From Metaphire vulgaris (lineage: Eukaryota > Annelida > Clitellata > Crassiclitellata > Megascolecidae): a stretch of DNA of 64,000 bases. The DNA lies in contig CM030834.1 in NCBI GenBank assembly GCA_018105865.1, positions 22,715,922 to 22,779,921 of the forward strand. Direction: 5' to 3'. Below, piece after piece: positions 44,546 to 55,931 of this stretch (its first letter is position 1; each line of letters begins with the position of its first letter). Under the pieces are notes generated by a model that saw only the letters and a list, made by a program, of their open reading frames with translations, searched no databases and was not told the origin of the DNA. Made by a program: the position numbers and the translations under genes.

Positions 44546-45886
44546 TTACGCGTTACAGTGGTTAAATGTTACATCGGGACAATTGAGGGAGGAAAGATTG
44601 GCGAGAATAGAGACGACCTGTACGTTCACCGATGATTCCGGATTGCCGTAACAGGAACCGAGAACCTTCAAGTTCCGTCTAGTGCCGGCAAAGCTGCTGA
44701 GCCAGGCTAACTGGCAGTTGCAGGCGAGTGGATTTCCCGTTAACGACAGCGATTTCAGGCGTCCGGGATTGGGAAGGGCGCACCGTCCGAGCGTCGATAC
44801 GTTGTTCTGGTCGAGGAAGAGGTGTCTAAGTTCGGAAGAGACGCGGAAGACCTTTCCGGGAAGCCGCGCTATCCGGTTACCGGAAAGATAGAGGACGCGC
44901 AGGGAGCGGAGACCGCTGAAGGTCGCCTCCCAGGGGCGTTCGATGTGGTTGTTGCGGAGGTCGAGCACGGTCAGTCGTTTCAGGTTCGAAAAGACGCCGG
45001 ACGGAAGGATCTCTATGCTGTTGCGGTCGAGGGAAAGGCTGGTCAGGTTGGACAGAGCGTCAAACACGTTCGGATAGACGAACTCGAGCCCGTTCCGGTC
45101 GACGGTCAGGACGCGAAGACCCGCGCTCCCGGTGAACACGTCGTTCGCGGCGATGGCGTGGATCTTGTTCCTTCCCAGGTGGAGCACCTCGAGCCGGGCG
45201 AGATGTCGGAACGTCGACCGGGTCAGGTAGGACATCCGGTTCTGGTCGAGGTCCAACCGGCGCAGCTGGGTCAACCCGTCGAAAACGTCCTCGTCGAGTT
45301 CCTCGAGCCGGTTGCCCCAGAGGATTAGTTCGCGGAGGTTCCTGGTTCCGCGGAAGAACTCCGGATGGATGGCGTCCAACCGGTTGGCCCAGACGTACAG
45401 GTGCCGCAGCAGGGGCAGGTTCCGTAGGAGCCTTCCCGGGAGCCGACCGATCCTGCAGCCGCCGAGGTGGAGCTCGCGAAGTCCCTGGCCTAGATCGCTG
45501 AACGAGTCCTCGTGAATCCGGTCTTCGATGGGGTTGAATTCCAGGACGATCTTCCGGACGCGCACGTCGGCGAACGACCCGGGTCCGAGACTGGTTATGT
45601 TCTGACGCGACATGTAAATTCCGCGGAAGGAGATCCGCTCAGTTCCCGCCGGCGAAGAAAATCGCGGAACGGAACTTAAGCCGTAGCAGCGTACCTCGGC
45701 CAGGTCGTTACATCGGCACCCGCCGGACCCCGACCCGGACCCGGACCCTGCCTGGCTTAGGTCCGCTTCCAGGACACGAAGGGGCTCCGGGCATTCTGCA
45801 ACCGCGATGTCTGACAGTACAAACAGCGCCGAAACGGTGTAACTGACAAGTATTGGCAAAACTGTTTCAAGGGATGACATGGACAT
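44546..45886 (-). CDS. Secreted leucine-rich-repeat protein, single exon
   Basis: A 446-residue extracellular LRR protein on the minus strand. A hydrophobic signal peptide occupies about residues 1-30 (VLPILVSYTVSALFVLSDIA). A short Gly-Ser repeat (about 47-54) precedes an N-terminal cap with CRCNDLAEVRC. About twelve LRRs of 24 residues follow (about 100-385), with repeat cores such as LRELILWGNRLEEL, LRRLDLDQNRMSYL and LRVLYLSGNRIARL. The C-terminal cap starts NPLACNCQLAWL and holds further Cys residues. The chain ends about 10 residues after NCPDVTFNHC, with no membrane segment or GPI-type tail, so secretion is predicted. The architecture recalls the slit/Nogo-receptor/SLRP-like ectodomain class, but no orthologue can be assigned. 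Coding GC is much higher than in the flanks. A 3' splice-site-like gctatttag abuts the ATG, so a non-coding 5' exon may lie further right, perhaps near the CpG-rich cluster at 48.9-49.3 kb. Confidence 0.88.
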   Translation of the reverse strand: MSMSSLETVLPILVSYTVSALFVLSDIAVAECPEPLRVLEADLSQAGSGSGSGSGGCRCNDLAEVRCYGLSSVPRFSSPAGTERISFRGIYMSRQNITSLGPGSFADVRVRKIVLEFNPIEDRIHEDSFSDLGQGLRELHLGGCRIGRLPGRLLRNLPLLRHLYVWANRLDAIHPEFFRGTRNLRELILWGNRLEELDEDVFDGLTQLRRLDLDQNRMSYLTRSTFRHLARLEVLHLGRNKIHAIAANDVFTGSAGLRVLTVDRNGLEFVYPNVFDALSNLTSLSLDRNSIEILPSGVFSNLKRLTVLDLRNNHIERPWEATFSGLRSLRVLYLSGNRIARLPGKVFRVSSELRHLFLDQNNVSTLGRCALPNPGRLKSLSLTGNPLACNCQLAWLSSFAGTRRNLKVLGSCYGNPESSVNVQVVSILANLSSLNCPDVTFNHCNA

Positions 45887-46170
45887 CTAAATAGCAAACA
45901 ATCTAGACATAATTGTCGTAGAAAATATACAAATTCCCTCGATGTCGTTTATACGCTAATACAGCTCGGATGATGGTAAATGAGATTGTCGTTATCCGAA
46001 CGACTGGACTCGATTTTTGAACGAAAAATTTATGAAGAAAAACTGTGTAGGCCCAGATTTGAGGTTACTTGCCGTCGACTGAAATGTTCTGCAAGATTCC
46101 AGTTAATTCTGAAACAAGGATAACAAGACCAGTCATTTAACGATACAACTTGATAAAGATTTATCTTTTC

Positions 46171-46450
46171 CAGTGGCGTTCAGAGAGTGGTGGGCGCAGG
46201 GTTATTTCTAGGATTATCAATTGGGGGGTCAGTAAATTCTGGGGTCCCCTGCCAAAAATGTCTGACAAGCAAAAAGATCATCCCATAGCTGAGATTGGGG
46301 GTGTCGGTCTGAAATTGGGGGGGGGGGGTGATGGAGGGTGTTAGGGGGTGTAAAAATATCCCTAGGTTGCCGAGTCAATTTTGGCGCCTCCCATCTGGTC
46401 GGCGCCCGGGGCCACCGCTCCACCCCCACCCCCTATTCTGCACGCCACTG
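46171..46450. mobile_element. Outer MITE containing a nested family D copy
   Basis: Ends CAGTGGCGTTCAGAG and GCACGCCACTG, with flanks ATCTTTTC and ATCTTGCC (6 of 8). A family D element occupies 46197-46364. Confidence 0.65.
46197..46364. mobile_element. MITE, family D, nested reversed copy
   Basis: Begins CAGGGTTATTTCTAGGATT and ends GTAAAAATATCCCTA, the reverse of the copy at 36261. It sits inside the element at 46171-46450. Confidence 0.75.
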
Positions 46451-46480
46451 ATCTTGCCTTCAGATGCATTCTGAGTCACT

Positions 46481-47470
46481 CCAGATTCCTTGTAGACATC
46501 GACGGGGCTTCAATCAGTGCAAATATGAAATCTCTACTACACCACAAATTTTCGCTCAAATTTCAAAAAAACCCTGGTCCATGAAAAATTTTCGGGCGAC
46601 CCAAAAATTCATGTCGATATTTCACCCAAAATTCTATATAGAACCTTCAAACACCTTGCAGTGATGTCAGTGGAGTAGAAAAATCCGTCACTTTCCACCC
46701 TATTAATGTGTCTATATTGCAAAATATAATAATGGTGGCTATACATGTTATAGATTTTCAAGCCTTTAAAGCAGTCAGATATCTGATAGATATCCAAAAT
46801 GCGGGTCCAGATTCCTTGTAGACATCGACGGGGCTTCAATCGGTGCAAATATGAAATCTCTACTACACCACAAATTTTCGCTCAAATTTCAAAAAAACCC
46901 TGGTCCATGAAAAATTTTCGGGCGACCCAAAAATTCATGTCGATATTTCACCCAAAATTCTATATAGAACCTTCAAACACCTTGCAGTGATGTCAGTGGA
47001 GTAGAAAAATCCGTCACTTTCCACCCTATTAATGTGTCTATATTGCAAAATATAATAATGGTGGCTATACATGTTATAGATTTTCAAGCCTTTAAAGCAG
47101 TCAGATATCTGATAGATATCCAAAATGCGGGTCCAGATTCCTTGTAGACATCGACGGGGCTTCAATCGGTGCAAATATGAAATCTCTACGACACCACAAA
47201 TTTTCGCTCAAATTTCGAAATAAAACCCTGGACTATATATAGTCCATGAAAAATTTTCGGGCGACCCAAAAATTCATGTCGATATTTCACCCAAATTTCT
47301 ATTTAGAACCTTCAAACACCTTGCAGTGATGTCAGTGGAGTAGAAAAATCCGTCACTTTTCACCCTATTAATGTGTCTATATTGCAAAATATAATAATGG
47401 TGGCTATACATTTTATAGATTTTCAAACCTTTAAAGCAGTCAGATATCTGATAGATATCCAAAACGCGGG
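46481..47470. repeat. 326-bp tandem repeat, three units
   Basis: Unit starts (CCAGATTCCTTGTAGACATC) at 46481, 46807 and 47133. The first two units are almost identical; the third has small changes and an insertion around 47229. The units produce repeated short open frames on both strands that are by-products of the repeat. The copies sit immediately right of the nested MITE pair at 46171-46450. Confidence 0.93.
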
Positions 47471-48108
47471 TCGCAATTTCCACCCACCACGCAGTGATTT
47501 TGCGTTTCAAAAAACACTGATTTTGTTGTGTTTTGTCTTGGGTGACATCTGTGAAACAATTCAGGTGCTCAGGCATGAAAGTGTGCCGCTCAGGCACTAT
47601 ACTTTTCCGCGCACACTCGACAAAATTTAGAGGGAACATTGATTCTGACTGATCACATCGGCAAGCAACAGTTTCAATCAATTAGGCCTAAATATGCAAT
47701 CGGCAGATAAATTTATCTGTGAACTAAAACTAAAGAGGACCTTTCGTCAAACAGGGAATTACTGAAAGAAATTCGCCTTCCACAATTGAAAAAATCCGTT
47801 TAAAACGTAGGAAGTTTTCATGGGACAATATAAGACTGATCTCTTTGACACCCCCTCCCCCAACCCCCACCCTCAGGACCTGCCAATGACTTGGTGCTAA
47901 CCAAACAGTTCATTATCAAGCGGTTATCCGCTGCCTGTTGTAGCCCAGCGAATTAATTATCTTATTGCCGCCATAGGCTATAATATATAAGTCATTGTTT
48001 TGATATGATGTCATTTGTATTGATGATCGCGAGAGTTTGCTTGGTCTGGTTTTCGTCGTCGTTAATGTCTGACAAAGAACAGGGCGGCAGTTATAAGTTA
48101 CATACTAA

Positions 48109-48278
48109 CAAGGGCCTAGCGACGGGGGGTTATCGGTATATATACCTCCCCCCCCCAGAAAAAATCAGACTACTTTAAAATTTGTAATGTGGTTTTTAAG
48201 ATTTTCAAAGTTTCTGAAGATTTATACCCCAATCACATTATACCCCCCTCCAAAAAATAATTCCTGGCTACGCCCCTG
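48109..48278. mobile_element. hAT-like MITE, family A, inverted copy
   Basis: Left end CAAGGGCCTAGCGACGGG and right end TTCCTGGCTACGCCCCTG, flanked by a perfect 8-bp duplication CATACTAA (48101-48108 and 48279-48286). Confidence 0.92.
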
Positions 48279-48755
48279 CATACTAATAACCCCTTCAAAT
48301 CGGCGTACTCTTAGTAAGATCAACAATGCCTAGACTGCTGTATAGCCTAAAGTGGTCGTGTATAACCATTATTCTACAAAATCAGTCTCGGGTAACCTTT
48401 TTTGGTTCCAGGCACCCAGATAAAAAAATCCACCACGACATGTCCTCTAGTAAAACTAGCATAGTCAGTATAGAATAGAAACTATAAAATTGTCCATAGA
48501 ATCTTTTATTTATTAATTTATTATTTTAGATCTTACCTGTACGCGTCTAGAATTCTTCGCGATAGGCCTAACTGTTGACTGTGAAGATCGAAAAACGCTC
48601 AACGCAGAATCTAGGAATTCAAATTGAATCGACGAAAAAGTTCCGGACATCAACGTTACTGAGCATCAAGAATTCCTGCGTCTTTGCACTCTTTTGTCCG
48701 TCACTCATGATGGACATGCAGAGATCAAGAGCCTATATACAGTACAGTATATAGG

Positions 48756-48816
<61 letters not shown>

Positions 48817-48829
48817 TGTATATCGATGT

Positions 48830-49480
48830 CGTCTGCTGCTATTTTATGCTGTCATTCCGTCGTTCCGTCACTCCGTTCCACTCTGTTGCCGAGTGACGTC
48901 ACCCACCGGCGTATTGACCGGGACTTGGCCTCCTCGCGGCCGACAGGTCGACAATGACGTCACGAAATTCCGAAATCCGTCGACGACTTTCGCGCCGAAA
49001 CTGCCGCGAATTCCATCGCAGCTGTCAACAGCGCCGTCTGCCGATCGGCCTTGTTAACGGCACCACGGAGCAGACGAACGCAGGAACGAAGGGACAAAGG
49101 TGGAGCGGGGCGGCGGGGGGGCAAAGATTTCCCGGGTGACGTTGTGACAGCCGCCCCCCGCTCCCCGCGCCGCGTCCTGGGCCGTCGTGCAGGAGGTAAT
49201 TTGCACGTAATAGGATCAGAAAAATGCGGTTTTTACGACGACGACGACGACGACGATGACGACGACGACGACGCAGTGCGCATGCGCGGCGAATCTAGAA
49301 TCTACAATCAGTCGCGAGAGTGATAAAAGTTTACGAAAATCGACGATTACATTACAAAAGCTTACGTTTGCGCGGGAGAAGACGTCGACCGGGACGCGCT
49401 AGATAAATTCGGTATAGTGATTACTTTTCGGTCCCAAAATAATCACTTTAAGCGCTTGTTTTTCTATATATAAGGTATCC
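48830..49480. promoter_or_regulatory. CpG-rich promoter-like cluster (two CRE sites, E2F, NRF1)
   Basis: A GC- and CpG-rich stretch contains two full CRE palindromes TGACGTCA (48894-48901 and 48955-48962), an E2F-type TTTCGCGC (48988-48995) and an NRF1-type palindrome TGCGCATGCGC (49277-49287). A (GAC)n tract follows, and a TATA-like TATATATAAGG lies near 49467. CRE, E2F and NRF1 sites together are typical of CpG-island promoters. No clear first coding exon adjoins it. It could serve the minus-strand LRR gene 3 kb to the left, or an unrecognised gene to the right. Confidence 0.4.
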
Positions 49481-50597
49481 GTACACAGTAGGCGAAGAGG
49501 GACAGAAAGGAAGGCGAATAAGGAAAGGGGAGGAGGAGGAGGAGAAGAATAAGAAGAATGAGGGGAGGAGGAGATGGAGGAGGAGGAGGGGAAAGAAGAA
49601 GAAGAAGAAAAAGAAGTCTTAAGACATGGCGTTACGTTTCGATCAATCTGGCCAAGTTTGTTTCATTGAATTTTCATAAAATTCAATTATTTCGTTCCCC
49701 GAGCGTACGGCAATTTCTCACCGGCGCGGCCTCTGTTCGGTGCAGCGTTGATTGAACCTCGGACCAACATTTTGAGGGAGAGCACACCCAGCATCAAAGG
49801 TCCTGGGGGAGGCGGGGGGCGGGAGGTGGGGTGGAGGGAGGGACGTTAATGAAAACGTTGAACGAAAACAGACCTCGGTTTGTTTGACGGCAAGCGAAAT
49901 ATATCTACAGAAAGCAAGATCCGGTCACATTTAAAAAGCACTGCAGATCGGAAAATCTCTCATATAGGCCTACGCAGATAAACACAGACCCAAGCAACGC
50001 TGTTAAAATCATCATCATCATCAACATCGTCATCATCATCATCATCATCATTATCATCATCATCACCTGATACTAGGGACACTGTGTTTGCAAGGAACCA
50101 ACAGGTTGGCCGCTTAGGCTCGAAAGGTGCAATCGTCATAGTTGTTGTTGTCGTCGTCGTCGTCGTCGTCGTCGCCTTCATCATTTCATTCTCGATTTCA
50201 CTTAGGAACGACCATCGACTGACGACAAGAGCAATGCTAAAATGACGCTATAGAAGCTCTTTGGTTAATTAATCAATCAATTAATTAATTAGCCAATTAC
50301 CTCTTCGAGTAATATTAGAATGTTATTAGACGGAAAACTCTGCTGCATAATATTCGAAAGAATTTAATTATGATTTATACTGACAATCGCCCTACCCTCT
50401 ACCCCCACCCCCACCCCCACCCCACCCCATTCCCCGTCCGAAGATTTCTCGACGATCCTACGACATCCCACAAATGATTCCGACCCAAATAGGGAGGGAA
50501 GAAGCACCCCGTGCCCCCCCCTCCCTCCCCTCCTCCGCCCCCCCGCGGCCTCATCAAAAAATTTGCTGCGCGTTCCGTTTGATCGTTTCCTTCCCAG

Positions 50598-50771
50598 CGG
50601 TCGGAGCCCGACAGACGACGTCGTCTGCGTCGCCTTCGCCGAGCACCTGCTCCGCACACACCACGACGGGCGCCCGGAAGATTTACTCTCCGGTCGCGAC
50701 AGACGATAACACCGCGATGACGGAACGGGTCTTTACCGTCGACCGCCGGCGTCTCGAAGAAACTGCGGCAG
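50598..50771 (+). CDS. Candidate orphan coding exon
   Basis: GC-rich 174-bp stretch between a good acceptor (cgtttccttcccag) and a donor (GCGGCAG|gtggac), open in one frame only. The frame reads VGARQTTSSASP, later KIYSPVATDDNTAMTERVF and TVDRRRLEETAA. No family is recognised. It lies 1.3 kb right of the promoter-like cluster. It could be an exon of an unrecognised plus-strand gene, or a chance frame in GC-rich DNA. Confidence 0.25.
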
Positions 50772-50959
50772 GTGGACGAGGCAGAGGCAGACGCCGTGAC
50801 AAGACAGTCGAATTAATTTTATTCGTTTACCCCACCCCCCCCCACCCCCATCCTCTCACCTCCCCCTTTTTTGCCTACCCGGGCACTAATAGCCTGCGCA
50901 TATAGACGGGAAGGCGCCACTAAATTAAGAGCACTTCCGTCGAAATGGCTTCCGCCGCG

Positions 50960-51040
50960 TTAACCCCTTAACTGGGCAACTATTTGTAACTCAATGTAAG
51001 ATGGACGAGTGTTACTCGGGGCACCCAGTTAATGGGTTAA
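50960..51040. mobile_element. 80-bp TTAA-flanked miniature element, copy 4
   Basis: TTAACCCCTTAACTGGG at the left and CCCAGTTAATGGGTTAA at the right. The interior keeps GTAACTCAATGTAAGATG but is more diverged. Confidence 0.8.
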
Positions 51041-51692
51041 GCTGTGACGAATATTACGACACTTTTGCTAACTTCTGACTGGAATCGAAACAGGAAGCAG
51101 TATTGTATATCTCTTGCATCGTTTACTTCTTTGGCGATAATTAACTTTAACAGGAACCAAACGGCCTGATTTGGTGGATTATTTTGCTTTCAAGTGAAAT
51201 CAATTCGCGTCAATTTGTATTAGTGCTTGGGCGTATGTTGTCTTCCGCGGTGCTCTGGAAGGAAAGGCAGTTTTAGACGATTTATCACTCAAAGACATCG
51301 TAAAACGAATGGGAGAAGTGAGATTTGGCGAAGGCGACTGTTTGGTTAAAGAGAATCTTTGCTGCCTGTGGAGATGAAGACGTAACAGGTGGTTGGTTGG
51401 TCAATCTGACCATCCTGGACTTACGTGTTCGACCGTCCGCAGTTGGTCGTGAAGAGAGTTTGCCGTCGAAGGCATGCCTCCTGATTCCTGAAACACGTCT
51501 TGCAGATGCCAAAATCTAATTTAGGAAATGAAATTCTGGGCCATTTCGAAAACAGCATACACTCCTAGATTAGGCGCTAAATTAAGTTCTGGGCAGAGAC
51601 AAAGTACGCCTGCAATGTTTGCCATATAGCGGTTCAAAGCAACCGTGCATGCACTCGCACACAACATTACAGAACAAAGTATTACAGCAGGG

Positions 51693-52024
<332 letters not shown>

Positions 52025-52519
52025 TAGTAGAAAGACCGAATTAATGGCTTCTGCTTCCTAAAGAGGGTATAGTATAAAGAGGCTTTAGATTAATCGCCAG
52101 GCACAATTTAGTTGTCGTTCTTAAGGGTCATATTTTAGTGCATTTGAACACAGTTTATGTTAAAAACGTCGCCTCCGGTTTTAATCACGAAGGGGCCGAA
52201 GGAGGGGAGGAGGCGGTCAACTTCTCTCGCACGAGACTTCTTCGGTTAGATCCCTCTTAAGAGGCTTAACTAAGCGTCGCTCCCACCGCACGGACAGCGT
52301 AGCGCCGTAAGCGGCTCTCGCTAAGCACATGCTAACCCCCCACCCCTACCCCCCGCTCTCGGAAATTTCACCAGCAGAAGCCAAGACTGGATTGGCCTGG
52401 CGGCCCCCGAGGCGGGAATTATGTTTTTACCGGTGGTCCGGTCTTCGCGTTTTTGTCGTTCTATAATTTCAAGGAGGTTCTGTGTGAAAACGCACGTCTG
52501 TTAGTCTTATTAGGACAGC

Positions 52520-52520
<1 letters not shown>
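52025..52520. other. Unassigned intergenic DNA between microsatellites
   Basis: Includes a GC-rich patch at 52180-52440. I see no supported exon or repeat family member. Confidence 0.3.
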
Positions 52521-52604
<84 letters not shown>

Positions 52605-52626
52605 TAACGATAACGATAACAATAAT
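52521..52626. repeat. (AAT)n microsatellite
   Basis: About 105 bp of AAT ending in AACGAT variants. Confidence 0.95.
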
Positions 52627-52928
52627 AGGAGTTTAAGTGGTTTTGTAGTATTTCTCAAGTCTTAAAATGATTGTACTGAATATTGAATATTTAATTTCTT
52701 CGTTATCGAAAATCTAGTTAGAATTTTTTAATATGCGCGTCGCAGAGATGTTGCCTTCATTGAATTGATAAGAAGATAGGCCTAACACATGCGCACTCTT
52801 ATCGCTGATTCATGGTCATGATTCATAACTATTCGTCGTAGAACTCAACACAAAAGTCTGAGAGTGAAAACATTCGAAAGAAAATTCCGTCGACCAACGA
52901 ACAAGGTTGGACGTAATTAAAATTCCAT

Positions 52929-52940
52929 TATTATTATTAA

Positions 52941-53032
<92 letters not shown>

Positions 53033-53126
53033 ATAGTAGTAGTAGTAGTAGCAGTAGTAATAGTAGTAGTAAGTAGTAGTAATAGTAAGCATAGCAGCAG
53101 TAGTAAGTAATAGTAGTAATAATAGT

Positions 53127-53220
<94 letters not shown>
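52929..53220. repeat. (ATT)n then (TAG)n
   Basis: ATT for about 50 bp, then TAG for about 240 bp with scattered variants. Confidence 0.96.
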
Positions 53221-53221
<1 letters not shown>

Positions 53222-53275
53222 TTGAATGTAGAAGTGGTTACAGTGGTTTTCACACAGACTGACAGCCTAAACTAA

Positions 53276-53308
<33 letters not shown>

Positions 53309-53317
53309 TCATTATAT

Positions 53318-53738
53318 TCAATCAATTGACATATCCGGGGTTAAAGAGAGATGTTCATGAGAAATAATAACACGCAGAGAGGCAAACGTCAGACAGGTGA
53401 ATGGGGGTTTTTGCGTTCCGGGCGTATCGAGTCCTTGAGTCCATTCCACGGTGGTGGACTTGGCCTGATCCTTCGCCGTAATCGCAGCTCTGGTGGCATT
53501 TTAAAAGAGAAAGCAATAACAGTTTAGTCCAATATAAACGAACCTACTCTGTATCCCAGGCAATGTCACCGCCGTTTGATAGGTCCGATTGTATCGGATG
53601 AAACGCAGGTGGTCGTAAGCTCCGATATGAATTCATAAGCATATGTTACTTCGCGCAGCGTCATATGCTGCGTCGTCTGTATCGTCCATGATAGAACTAA
53701 ATCAACGTCGGATCGATTATATTGAGAAAATTTCCATC
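53318..53738 (-). CDS. Candidate two-exon 3' end of an unrecognised minus-strand gene
   Basis: On the minus strand, exon 53570-53738 has acceptor ctttttatag and donor CGGCG|gtgaca. Exon 53318-53489 has acceptor atgccaccag and ends in TGA. They join in phase to about 112 residues, including SDVDLVLSWTIQTTQHMTL and AAITAKDQAKSTTVEW. No family is recognised and the codon pattern is not decisive. It sits between two long microsatellites. Treat as a hypothesis. Confidence 0.18.
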
Positions 53739-53841
53739 CTATAAAAAGAGAAACAAGACAGATCAAAAGTCACCAATATCCTTCTTATCCTTTAGAATGC
53801 ATATTCTTTAATAGCCTCTAGATCGCGGACAATGATAGGCC

Positions 53842-54388
<547 letters not shown>

Positions 54389-54544
54389 CTCGAGTAGCCT
54401 ACGCTTATTTAAAGACTGAGAAATTGAAATACGCGTTCAAATATAAACCAAACATATGAGTCCTACGAATTTAGTAAGCAAGTAACTAAGCAAGTGAGTA
54501 AAATATCGTTGTACTGTATTACCAAAAACTGATTTCTAATCAAA

Positions 54545-54820
54545 AGTCAGTCAAAGTCCTTCCCCGAGCCTCACGGGCTCATAAGGCGGCGCTGATCTCC
54601 GTTGCTATAGCCCTCAGCCAGACGCGCAATGCCACGGATACGGGGCTAATGCATCGCGTAGCGTAGCTGTTTGACTTTTCGCAGAGATTTCTTACCACTG
54701 CTCCTCATTTTACCACCACGAAAAAGGCTGAGTCAGCCTTTAGGGCTCCTGCGGGACTCGAACCCGCGACCTCCTGCCCCATCACCCAACGTTATTACCA
54801 CTCTGCTAACTGCCCGCCCC
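54545..54820 (-). mobile_element. tRNA-derived SINE, long-variable-arm type
   Basis: Minus strand: GGGCAGTTAGCAGAGTGGTA (A box) and, after a spacer, GTCGCGGGTTCGAGTCCCGC (B box), then a body with GGCTGACTCAGCC and AATGAGGAGCAG. The body is shared with 60128-60310. It ends 36 bp before the ATG of the small secreted protein gene. Confidence 0.7.
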
Positions 54821-54855
54821 TATTTCCATTAATCGAGCGAATTTTCGTTTTTCAG

Positions 54856-55547
54856 ATGAAGCTTCTCTTGACCGCACTGTTTCTCGCCAGTTGCCTATAC
54901 GCCATCGAATCGCAACAGGCAGCTTCAAAAACGTACGTCGACCTTATAGCAATCTGATTGATTTTGTGATTGTTACTTAAAAGTTCAATAAAACACAATT
55001 CGAAACTTCTAACTATTCTATTCTATTCTAACTAGTCTAAAACTTCCGCGAAAAATGGCAGATTTGCAGAAGGTTTTTCCAGCTGTGCGTATGGTTCGTG
55101 ATTTTAAATACAGGTTTTTGTCAAATAGTAATCGATTTTTTGGTGCAGAAAAGTTGCTAAAAGTCAGAACAAAGAATCTAAACTTTCATTGAAAATGTAA
55201 AAAGAGCTAATATCTGTTCTAATTCCATTCCGAACTTTGAAGACATGACAAATCAACTATAGGTCATTTCTTCCAACTTAAAGTAACGTCTCAAGAAAAG
55301 AACTCGCTCTTCAACTTCATGGACGCGACCTGTAAATTCATCGCCCGATTAATTTCTTGACTGATAAAACTTTGTTGAAAGAATATTAGGCTTAGGACGC
55401 AAATTCAAGACTAGTTTAATCTCAATATCTTTTGCGTTGTAATTGGGTTTTGACAAAGTTGATTTAAACAAAGAGATTTTGTGTATTGTAGAAGCTTTTA
55501 CGACACCACACAGTGGACTAAACTATATCAAAACTACCCGAAAACAA
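54856..55547 (+). CDS. Small secreted protein, first two exons
   Basis: Exon 54856-54932 follows an acceptor-like tttttcag and starts ATG with a classic signal peptide MKLLLTALFLASCLYAIES. It ends AAAAC|gtacgt in phase 2. Exon 55492-55547 (acceptor tgtattgtag, donor ACAA|gtaagt, phase 1) continues in frame as TSFYDTTQWTKLYQNYPKT. This gives at least 44 residues of an exported protein or pro-peptide. The remaining exons are not certain. A frame at 56632-56698 (ELCIRGLGDDTGLNDRYASV) between a good acceptor and a donor could follow only if exon 2 used a weaker donor (AAGTAT|gtacaa). The mature part is not recognised. Both exons are too short for a simple ORF scan. Confidence 0.5.
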
Positions 55548-55589
55548 GTAAGTATGTACAAATAACCAAGTTGCTATAGTATTTCACCA

Positions 55590-55773
55590 CTGAAAAATAC
55601 TGCGGATGACGTTTTTTATTTTCTTTTCCGGCAAGGTTATTAACATTTAGTGGGCAAAACACTAAGAAGAATTACCTTTTTTTCTCTCTCTCTCTCATTT
55701 CTTTTTCTAAACTTTGCATCACCAAATTCCTGTAATTTTTTCATCCCTCACCGAGAATTCCTGGAACCGCCAC
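55590..55773. mobile_element. MITE, family C, right part
   Basis: Right end TTCCTGGAACCGCCACTG and interior ACTGCGGATGACG match family C. The left end is not clear. It lies in the region after exon 2 of the small secreted protein gene. Confidence 0.55.
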
Positions 55774-55931
55774 TGTATATATCTGTTACGGAATCCGAGA
55801 CAAGGACACATTCCCTCACTTTCAGACTATTAAGAACGATGATGAATACCAAACTCCGATACGGTTCTCAATCTCTTCACTGCTTAATCTAGGCAAGGCC
55901 AAGGAGGCTCCGATAAATACGCGATATTAAC

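Noticed and set aside
44822..45328. Plus-strand open frame of 168 residues opposite the LRR gene
   Set aside because: Antisense shadow of the repeated LRR coding sequence.
46609..47681. Repeated minus-strand frames of 79 and 135 residues
   Set aside because: Identical frames arise from the 326-bp tandem repeat and show no family or codon signal.
54727..54820. Possible functional tRNA gene on the minus strand
   Set aside because: A and B boxes are present, but the acceptor stem is not convincing and the tRNA-like part runs into a repeat body shared with 60128-60310, so it is a SINE.
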